Of a stretch of 64,000 bases of DNA, positions 42,551 through 52,135 are shown piece after piece. The stretch's first letter is position 1, and every line of letters starts with the position of its first letter. This stretch comes from Methylomusa anaerophila (GTDB lineage Bacteria; Bacillota; Negativicutes; Sporomusales; Sporomusaceae). The notes under the pieces were generated by a model. The model did not search any database. It had not been told where the DNA came from and saw only the letters and a program-made list of their open reading frames with translations. The stretch lies in assembly GCF_003966895.1 (NCBI RefSeq), contig NZ_AP018449.1, positions 1,061,424 through 1,125,423 of the forward strand, given 5' to 3'. Made by a program: the position numbers and the translations under genes.

Positions 42551-44347
42551 TTAGGATTTTTTGTCTCTATTTTGCAGCCACTCGATGATCTCGGCCCCGC
42601 CTGCCACTCCCGGCGGCGGCACTCGTCCCTTTCTCTCCAGCCATTTGCGCACCACCGCTTCACCCTCTTCCTTTATAAGAATGGTCCGCAGCCCGACCTG
42701 GCCCAGAATCACCCCGGCCAATCTGGTTTGAACAGCCAGTTCGGCCGCGTCTTCCGATGTGTCACAGGCAACTATCATACTCTTGCCGACTATTGCCCGG
42801 CCATAGGAGGCGCCCCATTCTTCCAGCATACTCAGGAGAATGCCCGGCGGCGGCGATTTGCTTTGAGCAGTGATGGCCTGTTGCAAATTATCCAGCTTAA
42901 TGCCGGCTTTTAAGGCCCGAACCACGGTTTCTTTTTGAAACTTACCGATAATAACATACTGCTGATTTTCACCACTGCCAAAAACGGAAAGCAGCCAAAT
43001 CAGTTCCGGCGGCGCATTTTGCGGAACAATAAAAGTCATATCGTTTTGCAAAATCAGTTCATTGTCAAGACACGGCGGCAATAAAGCTTCCCAACTGCTG
43101 ACCAGCCCTTCGCCGGCATTTGTCAGTTTCCCTTCCATCACCTCGTCGATAACTCCGAAGTATTGACTGAAATGCTGTTCAACCGCTTTTTTGTCCCTGG
43201 CTTTAACTATCCGGCCCGCTACTTTCCCTAAATCGGTCAAGTACCACAACGATCGCAGCCTCTCCTGTTGTTTGGCCCAAGGGGTGGGCAGGCTAACCTC
43301 CCAGCTTGCATACAACCCCAAAGACCGTAACGGTTCCATAAACCAGGCCGACAAATACTGCTCCTGGCGGTCATAGTCGCCATAAGCCATATTTGACAGG
43401 TTATCGAGCTGGCTAATACGTTTATACAAGCTTACAGGCGATACACCGTGTCCCTTGATGTAAGTTGACTCCTGAATAAGCGCCAGCGCTAAACGAACCC
43501 CGCCGAAGCCCGCATAGCGGTGCACCACATTGAGATAGGCCAAAAAAGCCGCCAATAGCCTGAGATGAAAAGGTATTCGCAGAAAATCCAGCCATTTATC
43601 CACATTTAAGTTTAACCACCTGGCATTGCCGTCAACTTGTTCCGTCAAAGCGCCGACCGCCTGCAGCAAGTAAAGCAGCATCCACAAAGGTACGGGATAA
43701 CGATTATTTAATAAAGCCGACTCCCATCCCTGGGCAGCTGCCGGATTCAAACGGGTTAGCAGCCGTTTTAAGGCTGATTTGTTCATAAGTCTTTGATTGG
43801 TTAATTTCGGTTTTTCTGTGAGAATAAAAGCTGCCGTCTCAATTAGATCTTGCTGCCAGACCGGAGCCGCCGCCGAAGTGCAGGATAAAACCGGCTGCTC
43901 TGCCAGAAAAAACCGCTCATAATCCGACAGCCACCTAATTTGCCTGGCTATTTCGGGCAAAAGCAGAACCACCTGCTCGCCCTCATCGGCTCCCTCAATT
44001 AACCAGCCTTTATTGATAAGAATACGAACGGCTTTTTCCACTTTGGCCGGCTGTTCCTCCCCCAGCTTGCCGGACAAATCTTTTACCTGGACAGCTTTGC
44101 CGGGTTGGGAGGATAAACTGGCCAGCACCGTTTTAGAAATTGGTTCCAAACGGCTAAACGGTGCGAAGAAGGCGGCATAATCATTTATGCCGGCCCGCAG
44201 GCACTCAATCAAATTGGGGGACCGGTACCAGTCAAAACCGCAAAATAGATAGGCTATATTCCCCAGAGCATTCATATTGGTTTTAGCAAGCATTTCGATG
44301 GTATAAATGCCGCCGGTTTTCAGCGCTACAACTTTCTTCGGTTGCAC
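42551..44347 (-). CDS. Helicase-associated protein (XPB partner, beta-barrel domain)
   Basis: About 598 residues. The N-terminal half is helical with winged-helix-like parts; the C-terminal part (from LILQNDMTFIVPQNAPPELIWLLSVFG) is the conserved beta-barrel domain seen in proteins encoded beside bacterial XPB helicases. It ends with DTSEDAAELAVQTRLAGVILGQVGLRTILI. It lacks helicase motifs, so it is likely a partner or substrate adaptor. I use GTG 44347, since AGGAGG lies 10 bases upstream; GTG 44374 is also in frame. It begins 33 bases after xpb. Confidence 0.82.
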   Translation of the reverse strand: MQPKKVVALKTGGIYTIEMLAKTNMNALGNIAYLFCGFDWYRSPNLIECLRAGINDYAAFFAPFSRLEPISKTVLASLSSQPGKAVQVKDLSGKLGEEQPAKVEKAVRILINKGWLIEGADEGEQVVLLLPEIARQIRWLSDYERFFLAEQPVLSCTSAAAPVWQQDLIETAAFILTEKPKLTNQRLMNKSALKRLLTRLNPAAAQGWESALLNNRYPVPLWMLLYLLQAVGALTEQVDGNARWLNLNVDKWLDFLRIPFHLRLLAAFLAYLNVVHRYAGFGGVRLALALIQESTYIKGHGVSPVSLYKRISQLDNLSNMAYGDYDRQEQYLSAWFMEPLRSLGLYASWEVSLPTPWAKQQERLRSLWYLTDLGKVAGRIVKARDKKAVEQHFSQYFGVIDEVMEGKLTNAGEGLVSSWEALLPPCLDNELILQNDMTFIVPQNAPPELIWLLSVFGSGENQQYVIIGKFQKETVVRALKAGIKLDNLQQAITAQSKSPPPGILLSMLEEWGASYGRAIVGKSMIVACDTSEDAAELAVQTRLAGVILGQVGLRTILIKEEGEAVVRKWLERKGRVPPPGVAGGAEIIEWLQNRDKKS

Positions 44348-44380
44348 CGCTTTTCCGCCTCCTTCCGCAAGCACAGGCCC

Positions 44381-46096
44381 TTAACTTAAATCAATAATCT
44401 CATACCGGTATCCCTGCTCCGCCAGAAACAATTGACGATGATGGGCAAATTCCTGTTCCCGGGTATCCTTGGACACTACGCTGTAAAAATACGCGCCCCG
44501 GCCATTCGCTTTGGGCCGGAGGATACGTCCCAAGCGCTGGGCTTCTTCCTGCCGGGAGCCGAAAGCGCCGGAAACCTGAATGGCTACCCCGGCGTCCGGC
44601 AAATCGATGGCGAAATTAGCCACCTTGGATACAACCAGCACCGGAATTTGGCTCTGCCGGAACCTTTCATACAGTTCATCCCGTTTGGCGTTTTTGGTTT
44701 TACCTGTAATCAATGGCGCGTTCAGATGGGCGGCGATTGTCTCCAACTGCCTGATGTATTGGCCGATAATCAATACCCCTTCCGCCGGATGCCGGGCGAG
44801 GATGTCCTCGATGGCCCTCAGCTTGGCCGGGTTTTCGGCTTCCAGCCGGTAGGCGGTTTTTTCCGGTGACTGGGCGCATTCCATACGCAGGGCGAAATTC
44901 AACGGCACCCTTACTTCAGTGCAGACGGCTTCGGCTATCCAGCCGGCTGCTTCCAGTTCCCGCCAGGGTATATCCAGTTTTTTCGGTCCAATCAATGTAA
45001 AAACATCGGTTTCCCGCTTATCTTCCCGCACTAATGTGGCAGTAAGCCCCAAACGCCGCATGGTCTGAAGCTCGGCCGTAACCTGAAACACCGGCGCCGG
45101 TAAGGTGTGCACCTCGTCGTAGATAATCAGTCCCCAGGAACGGGCGTTAAAAAGCTCAAAGTGGGGAAAAGGTCCGTCGGAGCTGGGGCGGTAGGTGATC
45201 ATTTGGTAGGTGGCAACAGTAACCGGCAGAATATTCTTCGTCTCGGACGAATACTCCCCCACCTGATCTTCCGTCAATCCAGTCTTATCAAGGATTTCCC
45301 GCACCCATTGACGCACCGCGGTAGTGGAAGTGGTCAGAATGAGGGTATTCATGTTAATCAAACTCATAATTCCCAGACCAATGATGGTTTTACCGGCGCC
45401 GCAGGGAAGAACCAAAACACCGCTGCCGCCTGTTTCCCGCCCGTTGGCGTAAAAAATATCCGCCGCCTGCCGCTGATAATCCCTAAGCGCAAAAGGACGT
45501 CCGGCAGAGGTTGTGCCGGCGAGGCGTATATGTAACGGCTCACCGTCGATATAACCGGCTAGGTCCTCCACCGGAAAACCAACCTTAACCAGCGCCTGCT
45601 TTACCATCCCCCGCCTGCCGGCAGCCACCAGCAGCGTATAGTCGTTAAATCGCGAAGCGAAAAGGTGTTTGGTCTCCTTGTGTCCGGCAATTGCGGTGAT
45701 GGTAGGCAGGTCATGGGAATAAAGATATAAATAATCGCCGGGAACGAAAGACCTGCCCTTGCCGGCTGCCGACAGTTCCGGCGGCGCCGCCAGCAGTTTT
45801 ACCAGGCCGTATCTCCCCATGTAGGATGCAATATCCCGTCGTACATTATCCGGTAAGGGAAACTTCACATACTCATCCAGAAAGGCTATCACCTGGCCGG
45901 CTTTCAGTCCAATCGCCGCCGCATTCCAAAGGGACAGCGGCGTAATACGGTAACTGTGAATATGCTCCGGACTTTTTTCCAGATCGGCAAATTGCGCCAG
46001 TTCAGCTCTGACTGTCTCAAACTTCGGATGATACGCCTCCAGCAGTACGGAAAAATCACCTTGCACAATTAACGGGTTGTCGGCTCGATATTGCAT
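44381..46096 (-). CDS. XPB-like DNA repair helicase
   Basis: A superfamily 2 3'-5' DNA helicase of 571 residues. The N-terminal domain (1-195) is XPB type, with motif Q before Walker A PCGAGKT (232-237), the DEVH box at 327-330 (IIYDEVHTLPAPVF), GLTATLVRED and the C-terminal helicase domain with EAQRLGRILRPK. Archaeal and mycobacterial XPB act in DNA repair. Here it forms an operon with its partner gene. Confidence 0.93.
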   Translation of the reverse strand: MQYRADNPLIVQGDFSVLLEAYHPKFETVRAELAQFADLEKSPEHIHSYRITPLSLWNAAAIGLKAGQVIAFLDEYVKFPLPDNVRRDIASYMGRYGLVKLLAAPPELSAAGKGRSFVPGDYLYLYSHDLPTITAIAGHKETKHLFASRFNDYTLLVAAGRRGMVKQALVKVGFPVEDLAGYIDGEPLHIRLAGTTSAGRPFALRDYQRQAADIFYANGRETGGSGVLVLPCGAGKTIIGLGIMSLINMNTLILTTSTTAVRQWVREILDKTGLTEDQVGEYSSETKNILPVTVATYQMITYRPSSDGPFPHFELFNARSWGLIIYDEVHTLPAPVFQVTAELQTMRRLGLTATLVREDKRETDVFTLIGPKKLDIPWRELEAAGWIAEAVCTEVRVPLNFALRMECAQSPEKTAYRLEAENPAKLRAIEDILARHPAEGVLIIGQYIRQLETIAAHLNAPLITGKTKNAKRDELYERFRQSQIPVLVVSKVANFAIDLPDAGVAIQVSGAFGSRQEEAQRLGRILRPKANGRGAYFYSVVSKDTREQEFAHHRQLFLAEQGYRYEIIDLS

Positions 46097-46103
46097 AACT
46101 ACC

Positions 46104-46137
46104 TCTCTGTATGTTCTCTGTTTCTCTGTGGTTTCGT
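46104..46137. repeat. Fragment of family-3 repeat
   Basis: CTCTGTATGTTCTCTG and TTTCTCTGTGGTTTCGTC recall the CTCTGTG-rich part of the repeat at 60052-60236, over about 30 bases only. Confidence 0.4.
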
Positions 46138-46143
46138 CATACC

Positions 46144-48288
46144 TTATTCTGTACTAGTCAATCTGTTGCGGTGCTTTATGATAACGGCTTTGATGTTCAA
46201 ATAGCTGACTTCTTCCGGCAGAGCGTCTTTCAGCGGCCTGAGCCGGTCGGCGCCAAGCTCGTTAATTTTCGCCAGTATCATCGGCTCATACTGCAACGGA
46301 ATAAAATCATCCCAGTTTAAACACTGGCCTTCCGCAGCACACCGCATGAGATGATCCTCAATCGTAACAGCTTTCAGCCCCCGCGATTTTGCGATTTCCG
46401 CCAGCGGGATCCCTTGCCGGTACATCTCTAATGTGACCAGGTGACTGGGGGTTTTATCCGCCTGTTTTTCGCTAATGTCATCCTCCCGGCTGACTTGCGG
46501 CCGGACCAGGCCGTGGCCGGCGGCGTAATCCCGGATAACAGCCAAAAACCGTTCGCCATAGCGGGCCGCTTTCATTTCCCCCACCCCTTTGACTTGCCGC
46601 AGAGCCGTCATATCCGCAGGCAGTTGCTCGCCCATCTCTCTTAAGGTGCTGTCGGGAAATACGATATAGGAAGGTATGCCTTCGCCGGCGGCAATCTCCC
46701 GCCGCAGGGCTTTGAGCTTGTCAAACAGGGTATTCTCGCTAACTGGTTTTACCCTCCGTCGCAAAATCTTTTGGGTCACCGCAGCCTGACCTTTCAGTAC
46801 AGGTATTGCCTTGGCTTTGATCTTAACGACCGGGTATTCCCCCTCGGCCAGACCTAGATAGCCTTCGGCAATCAACAGATTAATCAGATCCTTAATCTCC
46901 TCAACTGAGCGATCCTTGAGCAAACCATAAGTTGACAAACTATCAAATTTCAATTGCAGCACCCGCTTATTTTTTGAGCCTTTTAAAACATCCGCGACCA
47001 GTGTTACGCCGTAACGCTCCTTCATTCTTATGATGCAGGAAAATATTTTTTGCGCGTCCACAGTAATATCCACTGCTTCCCGGTCGTCGCTGCAGGTGCC
47101 GCAATTGCCGCAATAAGCCGGAACGTCGGTCTCGCCAAAGTAATGCAGGATATATTGCCTGAGACAACGGGTAGTATGGCAGTAATCCATCATGTCATGC
47201 AGCCGCCGGTATTCATAAGTTTTCCTTTCCTCAGTGGCGTTTTGCGATTGCTCGATGAGGAATTTCTGTACTTGCACATCCTGCGCTGAATAGAGGAGGA
47301 TACACTCCCCCGGCTCACCGTCCCGGCCGGCCCGGCCGGCTTCCTGATAATAGGCTTCCAAGTTCTTGGGCATATTATAATGCAGCACATAACGCACATT
47401 GGATTTGTCAATACCCATGCCGAAGGCGTTGGTGGCCACCATCACCTTGATATTGTCATACACGAATTCATCCTGCGCCCACGTTCGTTCCTCATCGGTC
47501 ATGCCGGCATGATACCTGCCGGCAGCCAGCCCCTGGCTGCGCAAAAATGCGCACACACTGTCCACTTCCTTACGGGTGGCGGCATAAATGATACCGGACT
47601 GATCGACATGATCGGCCGCGTAATTTTTCACAAAAGCAAGCTTATTTTCGCCCCGCAGAACGGTAAAAGACAAGTTCTCCCGGTTAAAGCCGGTAATGAA
47701 GATGCTAGGATTGGCAAGTTCCAGCAGCGATACCATGTCGGCGCGGACAGTCCGGGTTGCCGTGGCCGTAAATGCCGCTACTACCGGCCGTTGGGGCAAA
47801 GAACTGATAAAAGGCCTGATCCCCCGGTAGCTTGGCCGGAAATCATGCCCCCAGGTCGAGACACAGTGGGCTTCATCAACCGCTACCAACGACAGCCGCA
47901 AAGGCGCCAACAGGCGGCAGAACTTCTCTGATTCCAGCCGCTCAGGCGCCACATAGATCAACTTAAAATCTCCCCGCCGGGCCCGGAAAATGCGTTCATC
48001 CGTCTCCCGCTGACTGAGGGAACTGTTGATAAATGCAGCCGGTATGCCCAGTCCGCTCAAATCATCCACCTGATCTTTCATCAGGGAAATAAGCGGTGAA
48101 ATAACCAGGGTTATCCCCGGAAACATCAGGGCCGGGATTTGAAAACATACGGATTTGCCGGCCCCGGTAGGCATGATGGCCAAAGTATCCCTGCCGTTTA
48201 ATATGCTGTCAATAATTTTCTCCTGACCACTGCGGAACTCAGGATAACCATAGTATTTTTGCAATAAATTTTGTGCTTGTTTCAACAT
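46144..48288 (-). CDS. recQ: ATP-dependent DNA helicase RecQ
   Basis: 714 residues. Motif I is MPTGAGKSVCFQIP, box II DEAHC (AVDEAHCVSTWGHDFRP), and motif VI QEAGRAGRDG; the zinc-binding RQC part (CRQYILHYFGE..CGNCGTC) follows, then an HRDC domain (RREIAAGEGIPSYIVFPDSTL) and a C-terminal helix-turn-helix (TPSHLVTLEMYRQGIPLAEIAKSRGL). This is full-length RecQ with the Firmicute C-terminal extension. The ATG at 48288 follows AAGGGG; the 30 codons upstream run towards a family-1 repeat. Confidence 0.95.
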   Translation of the reverse strand: MLKQAQNLLQKYYGYPEFRSGQEKIIDSILNGRDTLAIMPTGAGKSVCFQIPALMFPGITLVISPLISLMKDQVDDLSGLGIPAAFINSSLSQRETDERIFRARRGDFKLIYVAPERLESEKFCRLLAPLRLSLVAVDEAHCVSTWGHDFRPSYRGIRPFISSLPQRPVVAAFTATATRTVRADMVSLLELANPSIFITGFNRENLSFTVLRGENKLAFVKNYAADHVDQSGIIYAATRKEVDSVCAFLRSQGLAAGRYHAGMTDEERTWAQDEFVYDNIKVMVATNAFGMGIDKSNVRYVLHYNMPKNLEAYYQEAGRAGRDGEPGECILLYSAQDVQVQKFLIEQSQNATEERKTYEYRRLHDMMDYCHTTRCLRQYILHYFGETDVPAYCGNCGTCSDDREAVDITVDAQKIFSCIIRMKERYGVTLVADVLKGSKNKRVLQLKFDSLSTYGLLKDRSVEEIKDLINLLIAEGYLGLAEGEYPVVKIKAKAIPVLKGQAAVTQKILRRRVKPVSENTLFDKLKALRREIAAGEGIPSYIVFPDSTLREMGEQLPADMTALRQVKGVGEMKAARYGERFLAVIRDYAAGHGLVRPQVSREDDISEKQADKTPSHLVTLEMYRQGIPLAEIAKSRGLKAVTIEDHLMRCAAEGQCLNWDDFIPLQYEPMILAKINELGADRLRPLKDALPEEVSYLNIKAVIIKHRNRLTSTE

Positions 48289-48378
48289 ATATAAATTCCC
48301 CTTGTGAAAGGATTTTTCCCTCAAAACGGGAATACCATTACTAATGAGTGGTATTTTGCTCAGATCTTGGATTGCCAC

Positions 48379-48499
48379 GAACTGCTCAAAAATCGTCAGA
48401 TGCTAGGCGTGACGAGAACCGGAGCGTAGGCGTACTGGCAAGTACGTTGGAGCGAGGATCGCAGGAACAACGACGCAGATGGCGGTTTTTCAGCAGTTC
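48379..48499. repeat. Family-1 dispersed element, copy h
   Basis: Arms GAACTGCTCAAAAAT and TTTTTCAGCAGTTC; the third arm type. Lies between recQ and the divergent flavin reductase gene. Confidence 0.9.
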
Positions 48500-48551
48500 C
48501 CGCCTTTAAGGCTGAGTTACTATTATTTTAACACATTAGGAGGGTAATAGC

Positions 48552-49055
48552 ATGTCCGAACAACTATCCTATGGGACTTACGCCGCTAAAGCGGCCGAAT
48601 TGATGGCCAAAAATGCTTTTATGACCACATCCTATGGCGGCAAGCACAATACCATGACCATTGGCTGGGGTACGGTAGGCATCGTCTGGCAGAAACCCAT
48701 TTTTATCGCCCTGGTGCGCCAGTCCCGGTTCACCAAGGGACTGGTGGAAAAAAGCGGCGAATACACCGTAACCTTTCCCCTTGCCGACATGAAGGAAGCT
48801 CTGGCCTTCTGCGGCGCCAATTCAGGACGGGATATGGATAAGCTGGCTGCCGCCAAGCTGTCGGTAAAACCCGGGCAAGCCCAAGGTACCCCCATCATTG
48901 ATATCCCCGGGCTCCAGCTGGAGTGTAAGGTAGTTTACAGGCAGACCATGGACCCGGCCGCCCTTAACGCCGATTATAACGCCAAAATGTATCCGGGCGG
49001 GGATTATCATACTTTGTATTATGGTGAAATCGTTGCCGCATACATAACCAAATAG
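48552..49055 (+). CDS. Flavin reductase family protein
   Basis: 167 residues of the FMN-binding split-barrel family (LMAKNAFMTTSYGGKHNTMTIGWGTVGIVWQKPIF, SGEYTVTFPL, GTPIIDIPGLQLECKV). Members reduce flavin or bind FMN in electron transfer. AGGAGGG precedes the ATG by 8 bases. Single gene with its own terminator. Confidence 0.9.
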   Translation: MSEQLSYGTYAAKAAELMAKNAFMTTSYGGKHNTMTIGWGTVGIVWQKPIFIALVRQSRFTKGLVEKSGEYTVTFPLADMKEALAFCGANSGRDMDKLAAAKLSVKPGQAQGTPIIDIPGLQLECKVVYRQTMDPAALNADYNAKMYPGGDYHTLYYGEIVAAYITK

Positions 49056-49060
49056 GCGGG

Positions 49061-49099
49061 AAAAAGGGCGGCCCGCAAAAACGGAAGCCGCCCTTTCAT
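49061..49099 (+). terminator. Terminator of the flavin reductase gene
   Basis: AAAGGGCGGC (49063-49072) pairs with GCCGCCCTTT (49087-49096). Confidence 0.85.
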
Positions 49100-49113
49100 T
49101 CAGTATATCTATG

Positions 49114-49326
49114 GAAAAGACCAGCGCATTTTGAATTGCGTTGGTCTTTTCAGCTTGTCGACAAACCCCAGGCTGTTCAAAAACGAGCATAGCTAGGCGC
49201 ACCGGAAGAGCCCGCCGCGCCACGTACTCAGGGGTACGCAAGCAAGGGCTCTGAGGAGCAACGACGCTAGGCGAAGTTTTTCAACAGCCTGAAAAGACCA
49301 ACGCATTTGAATTGCGCTGGTCTTTT
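49114..49326. repeat. Paired terminator-like hairpins flanking a family-1 element
   Basis: GAAAAGACCAGCGCAT..ATTGCGTTGGTCTTTTC (49114-49151) recurs almost exactly at 49291-49326. The two copies bracket family-1 element i, so either the hairpin was duplicated when the element arrived or the two were copied together. Both can act as terminators for the converging genes. Confidence 0.85.
49169..49291. repeat. Family-1 dispersed element, copy i (CAGGCTGTT arms)
   Basis: Arms CAGGCTGTTCAAAAA and TTTTTCAACAGCCTG, complementary and unlike other copies. The core is more diverged (AGCTAGGCGCACCGG; GGAGCAACGACGCTAGG). Confidence 0.85.
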
Positions 49327-49334
49327 GCGTTCAC

Positions 49335-50030
49335 TCACTTCGCCATAGTATTGACTTTTTCCCGGTCCGCCCGCATTTGCTGCCACGCCTCCCGGGCCAG
49401 AGCGGCAATGCGGGGTTCCTGCTTAACAGCCGGATTTCCCACCACTTTATTTAAATAGGCTGATGCTTTGCCGTATTGACCGGTCCTGTGGGCCAACTCC
49501 CCAATAAGATAAGTTACCGCCATTTCCGACAGCGTCCCGCCAATTGGCAGCCGCTCCCGGGCTAATGCCAGCTCATATAGTTCACAGGCCTTGGTGAGCG
49601 CCGCCATTTCTTCCGCTGCTTGTTCAGACTCGCGGTAAATCCAGCCTAGTTTCAAATACAAATCAGCTTGCCAGCTATACGGGCTGGCGATCAACTCGGC
49701 ATAAAAAATTGCCAACTTGTAAGCGTTAATCGCCTGCTCGCGCGTACGCTCGCCGCAGAAGTTGACATTAACTTGCCTCGCCGCCAGAAATTTTTGAATT
49801 TGGTCTTTCGCCGCTGCGGACATCATCTCGCCGAAACGGGCTTCGCCGGCGGCGTAGCCACAGTGGGGGCAAACCCAAACAGTATAATAATAAGGGTTAA
49901 TATCTTTAAAATGAGCGCAAAAATCAGCGTCCTGACTGACCATGACCTGTCTGCTTCGCACCTTGGTAACCCGGAAGTTCTTTTCACAAACCGGGCAGTT
50001 CTTTTCTGCTTCATAAGTTGGTGCTACCAT
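49335..50030 (-). CDS. DUF2225 family protein
   Basis: 231 residues. Two zinc-like cysteine pairs mark the N-terminus (CPVCEKNFRV at about 12 and VCPHCGYAA at about 54); the rest is TPR-like helical (AYLNKVVGNPAVKQEPRIAALAREAW). Function unknown. GGAGGC lies 8 bases before the ATG. Confidence 0.88.
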   Translation of the reverse strand: MVAPTYEAEKNCPVCEKNFRVTKVRSRQVMVSQDADFCAHFKDINPYYYTVWVCPHCGYAAGEARFGEMMSAAAKDQIQKFLAARQVNVNFCGERTREQAINAYKLAIFYAELIASPYSWQADLYLKLGWIYRESEQAAEEMAALTKACELYELALARERLPIGGTLSEMAVTYLIGELAHRTGQYGKASAYLNKVVGNPAVKQEPRIAALAREAWQQMRADREKVNTMAK

Positions 50031-50110
50031 GTATACCGCCTCCGTGCTAACATGCCTATCACTCCATAAATATACATTATCACAAAATTCGACAAGGTCA
50101 AGCTTTTATT

Positions 50111-51886
50111 TCAAGTTTTTCTGTCAAATTCAGCCTCGCTGACCCCGTCAGCCAATACGTTCTGTTGCAGCGACCACATACGATAGTAAATGCCTTTTGC
50201 CGCCATAAGCCGGTCCCATGTGCCCCGTTCAGCCACCTGTCCGCCGTCAAGCACCAATATCTCATCCATTGTTTCAAGGCCGGCCAAATGGTGGGTTATC
50301 AGCATTGTCGTCCGCCCAGCCATTACCTGCAGTATGTTATGCATCGCCTTTTGGGCTGTTGCGGCGTCAAGAGCGGCGGTGGGTTCATCCAAAAGAAGAA
50401 TTGGACTGTTTTTTAGCAGCACCCGGGCCAGAGCTATGCGCTGCCGCTCGCCCCCTGACAGGGCCAGTCCGTTGCGCCCAACCATGGTATCCATATTTTT
50501 CGGGAGAGTGCGCAGCCAATCCGTTAATTCCGCCGCGCGAACGGCTGCAGCCAGTTCAGCAGGCTTAGCCGCCGGCCTGGCCAACAAAATATTATCGCCA
50601 ATGCTGGCGTTAAATAAGTAGGTATCCTGTCCAACATAGCCAACCAGGTCGCGCACCGTCGCCGCCGGTATTGCGTTCAAAGACCGTCCGCCCAGCAATA
50701 TTTCTCCCTGGCGATACTGCCACAATTTCAGCACCAACCCGGCCAGAGTGCTTTTACCCGCACCGCTTGCCCCCACAATCGCCAGCCGTCTTCCCGGCGG
50801 CAGGGAAAAAGAAACGTTGTTAAGAACACGCTTGGATTGCGGTTGATAAGAGAAAGCAAGGTTTCTCACTTCAATAGATGGGACCAGGTTCTCAACCGCT
50901 GCCATCTCCCGTGATTCAGTTACCGCCGCCTGAGTATCGGCTACCTCCAGCAGCCGCCTGGCAGCCGCCAGACTTTCTTCCAGGTGATAAACCACAGACG
51001 GCAGCGGTAATACAGCCTCAAAAGCACTCTGCACCGCCAGGGCCAGCGCCGCCAGCCATACACCGGGCAATTCGCCGCTCCGCACCAACTGAATACCCAG
51101 CACGACGGTAACAACCATGGTAATATTCATACCCAGAAAGCCGGCTGACTCTGCTAATACATTTGCCTGATTTGCTTTATCCTGCCTGCTTGCCAGGCGC
51201 TCGCTCAAAGCGGTTATTTTATTCATCTGGCCACTTATCCGGTCAAAGGCGGCCAAATCGCCCATTCCCTGGATGGTGTCAGCCAACGCCGCATTGAGAG
51301 CAGCCCTCGCCGCCACCGCTTCCTTGCCTGCCTGCCCGCCCCACCGGCTAATGATCGCCGGTCCCAGCAAACCGAAGAAAATCATCAGGGCAATAATCAC
51401 CCCGGTTAGACCGGCGGCAATATACAGGGTAAAAAAAACAACCCCGGCCAGGGACAGGATGGCAACCAGCGGCGGATACAGGACCCGGAGAAAGAAGTAT
51501 TTCAGGGTCTCTACATCGGCCACCATTCTGGTAAACAGATCACCCGACCTATAGCCTGCAAGACCTGCCGGCGCCAGCGGCTCGACCGCCTTATACAGCC
51601 AGACGCGGATACAAGTGAGCATCCGGAAAGTAGCGTCATGGGTCACCCATCTTTCCATATACCGGAAAACCGCCCGGGCTATACCGAAAAATCGTACGCC
51701 AACTATAGCTATGGACAACTCGGAAACTGCCGGCTGGAGGGCCGCCGCCGCAATCAGCCAGGCCGACACTGTCATTAAGCCGACATTAGACCAGATGGTC
51801 AGGCAGCCCAGCAAGGTCGAAACAATAACGAGGCTCACTATACTATGGCTGCTCGCAATTATTTTCAAAAGCCGCCATATACTCAT
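50111..51886 (-). CDS. cydC: CydC, thiol/heme ABC exporter subunit
   Basis: CydDC exports cysteine and glutathione and is needed to assemble cytochrome bd. This is the CydC half: SAWLIAAAALQPAVSELSIAIVGVRFFGIARAVFRYMERWVTHDATFR is its signature, followed by six helices and an ATPase (Walker A GASGAGKST, signature LSGGERQRIALAR, Walker B PILLLDEPTAALD). 591 residues. It follows cydD after 249 bases that hold a family-1 element. cydAB are not in this window. Confidence 0.93.
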   Translation of the reverse strand: MSIWRLLKIIASSHSIVSLVIVSTLLGCLTIWSNVGLMTVSAWLIAAAALQPAVSELSIAIVGVRFFGIARAVFRYMERWVTHDATFRMLTCIRVWLYKAVEPLAPAGLAGYRSGDLFTRMVADVETLKYFFLRVLYPPLVAILSLAGVVFFTLYIAAGLTGVIIALMIFFGLLGPAIISRWGGQAGKEAVAARAALNAALADTIQGMGDLAAFDRISGQMNKITALSERLASRQDKANQANVLAESAGFLGMNITMVVTVVLGIQLVRSGELPGVWLAALALAVQSAFEAVLPLPSVVYHLEESLAAARRLLEVADTQAAVTESREMAAVENLVPSIEVRNLAFSYQPQSKRVLNNVSFSLPPGRRLAIVGASGAGKSTLAGLVLKLWQYRQGEILLGGRSLNAIPAATVRDLVGYVGQDTYLFNASIGDNILLARPAAKPAELAAAVRAAELTDWLRTLPKNMDTMVGRNGLALSGGERQRIALARVLLKNSPILLLDEPTAALDAATAQKAMHNILQVMAGRTTMLITHHLAGLETMDEILVLDGGQVAERGTWDRLMAAKGIYYRMWSLQQNVLADGVSEAEFDRKT

Positions 51887-51940
51887 AAACCCACCTCATT
51901 TTTTTCTCAATCTATAAAGATGCAGGTTATCAGCAGCCAC

Positions 51941-52130
51941 GAACTGCTCAAAAATCGTCAGATACCGTTGCATATGAAAAAGACTTATTGTGATCATATT
52001 TGCTAATTACAGATCGACTATCATAGTCAGACCGCCGAGGCGACGAGTACTGGAACGCAAGCGTACTGGGATGTACGCTGGAGTGAAGCACGCAAGAACA
52101 ACGACGCAGATGGCGGTTTTTCAGCAGTTC
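51941..52130. repeat. Family-1 dispersed element, copy j (long form, interrupted)
   Basis: Arms GAACTGCTCAAAAATC and TTTTTCAGCAGTTC. About 70 unrelated bases (51966-52030) replace part of the left core. It ends 5 bases before the cydD stop codon. Confidence 0.85.
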
Positions 52131-52135
52131 CCACC

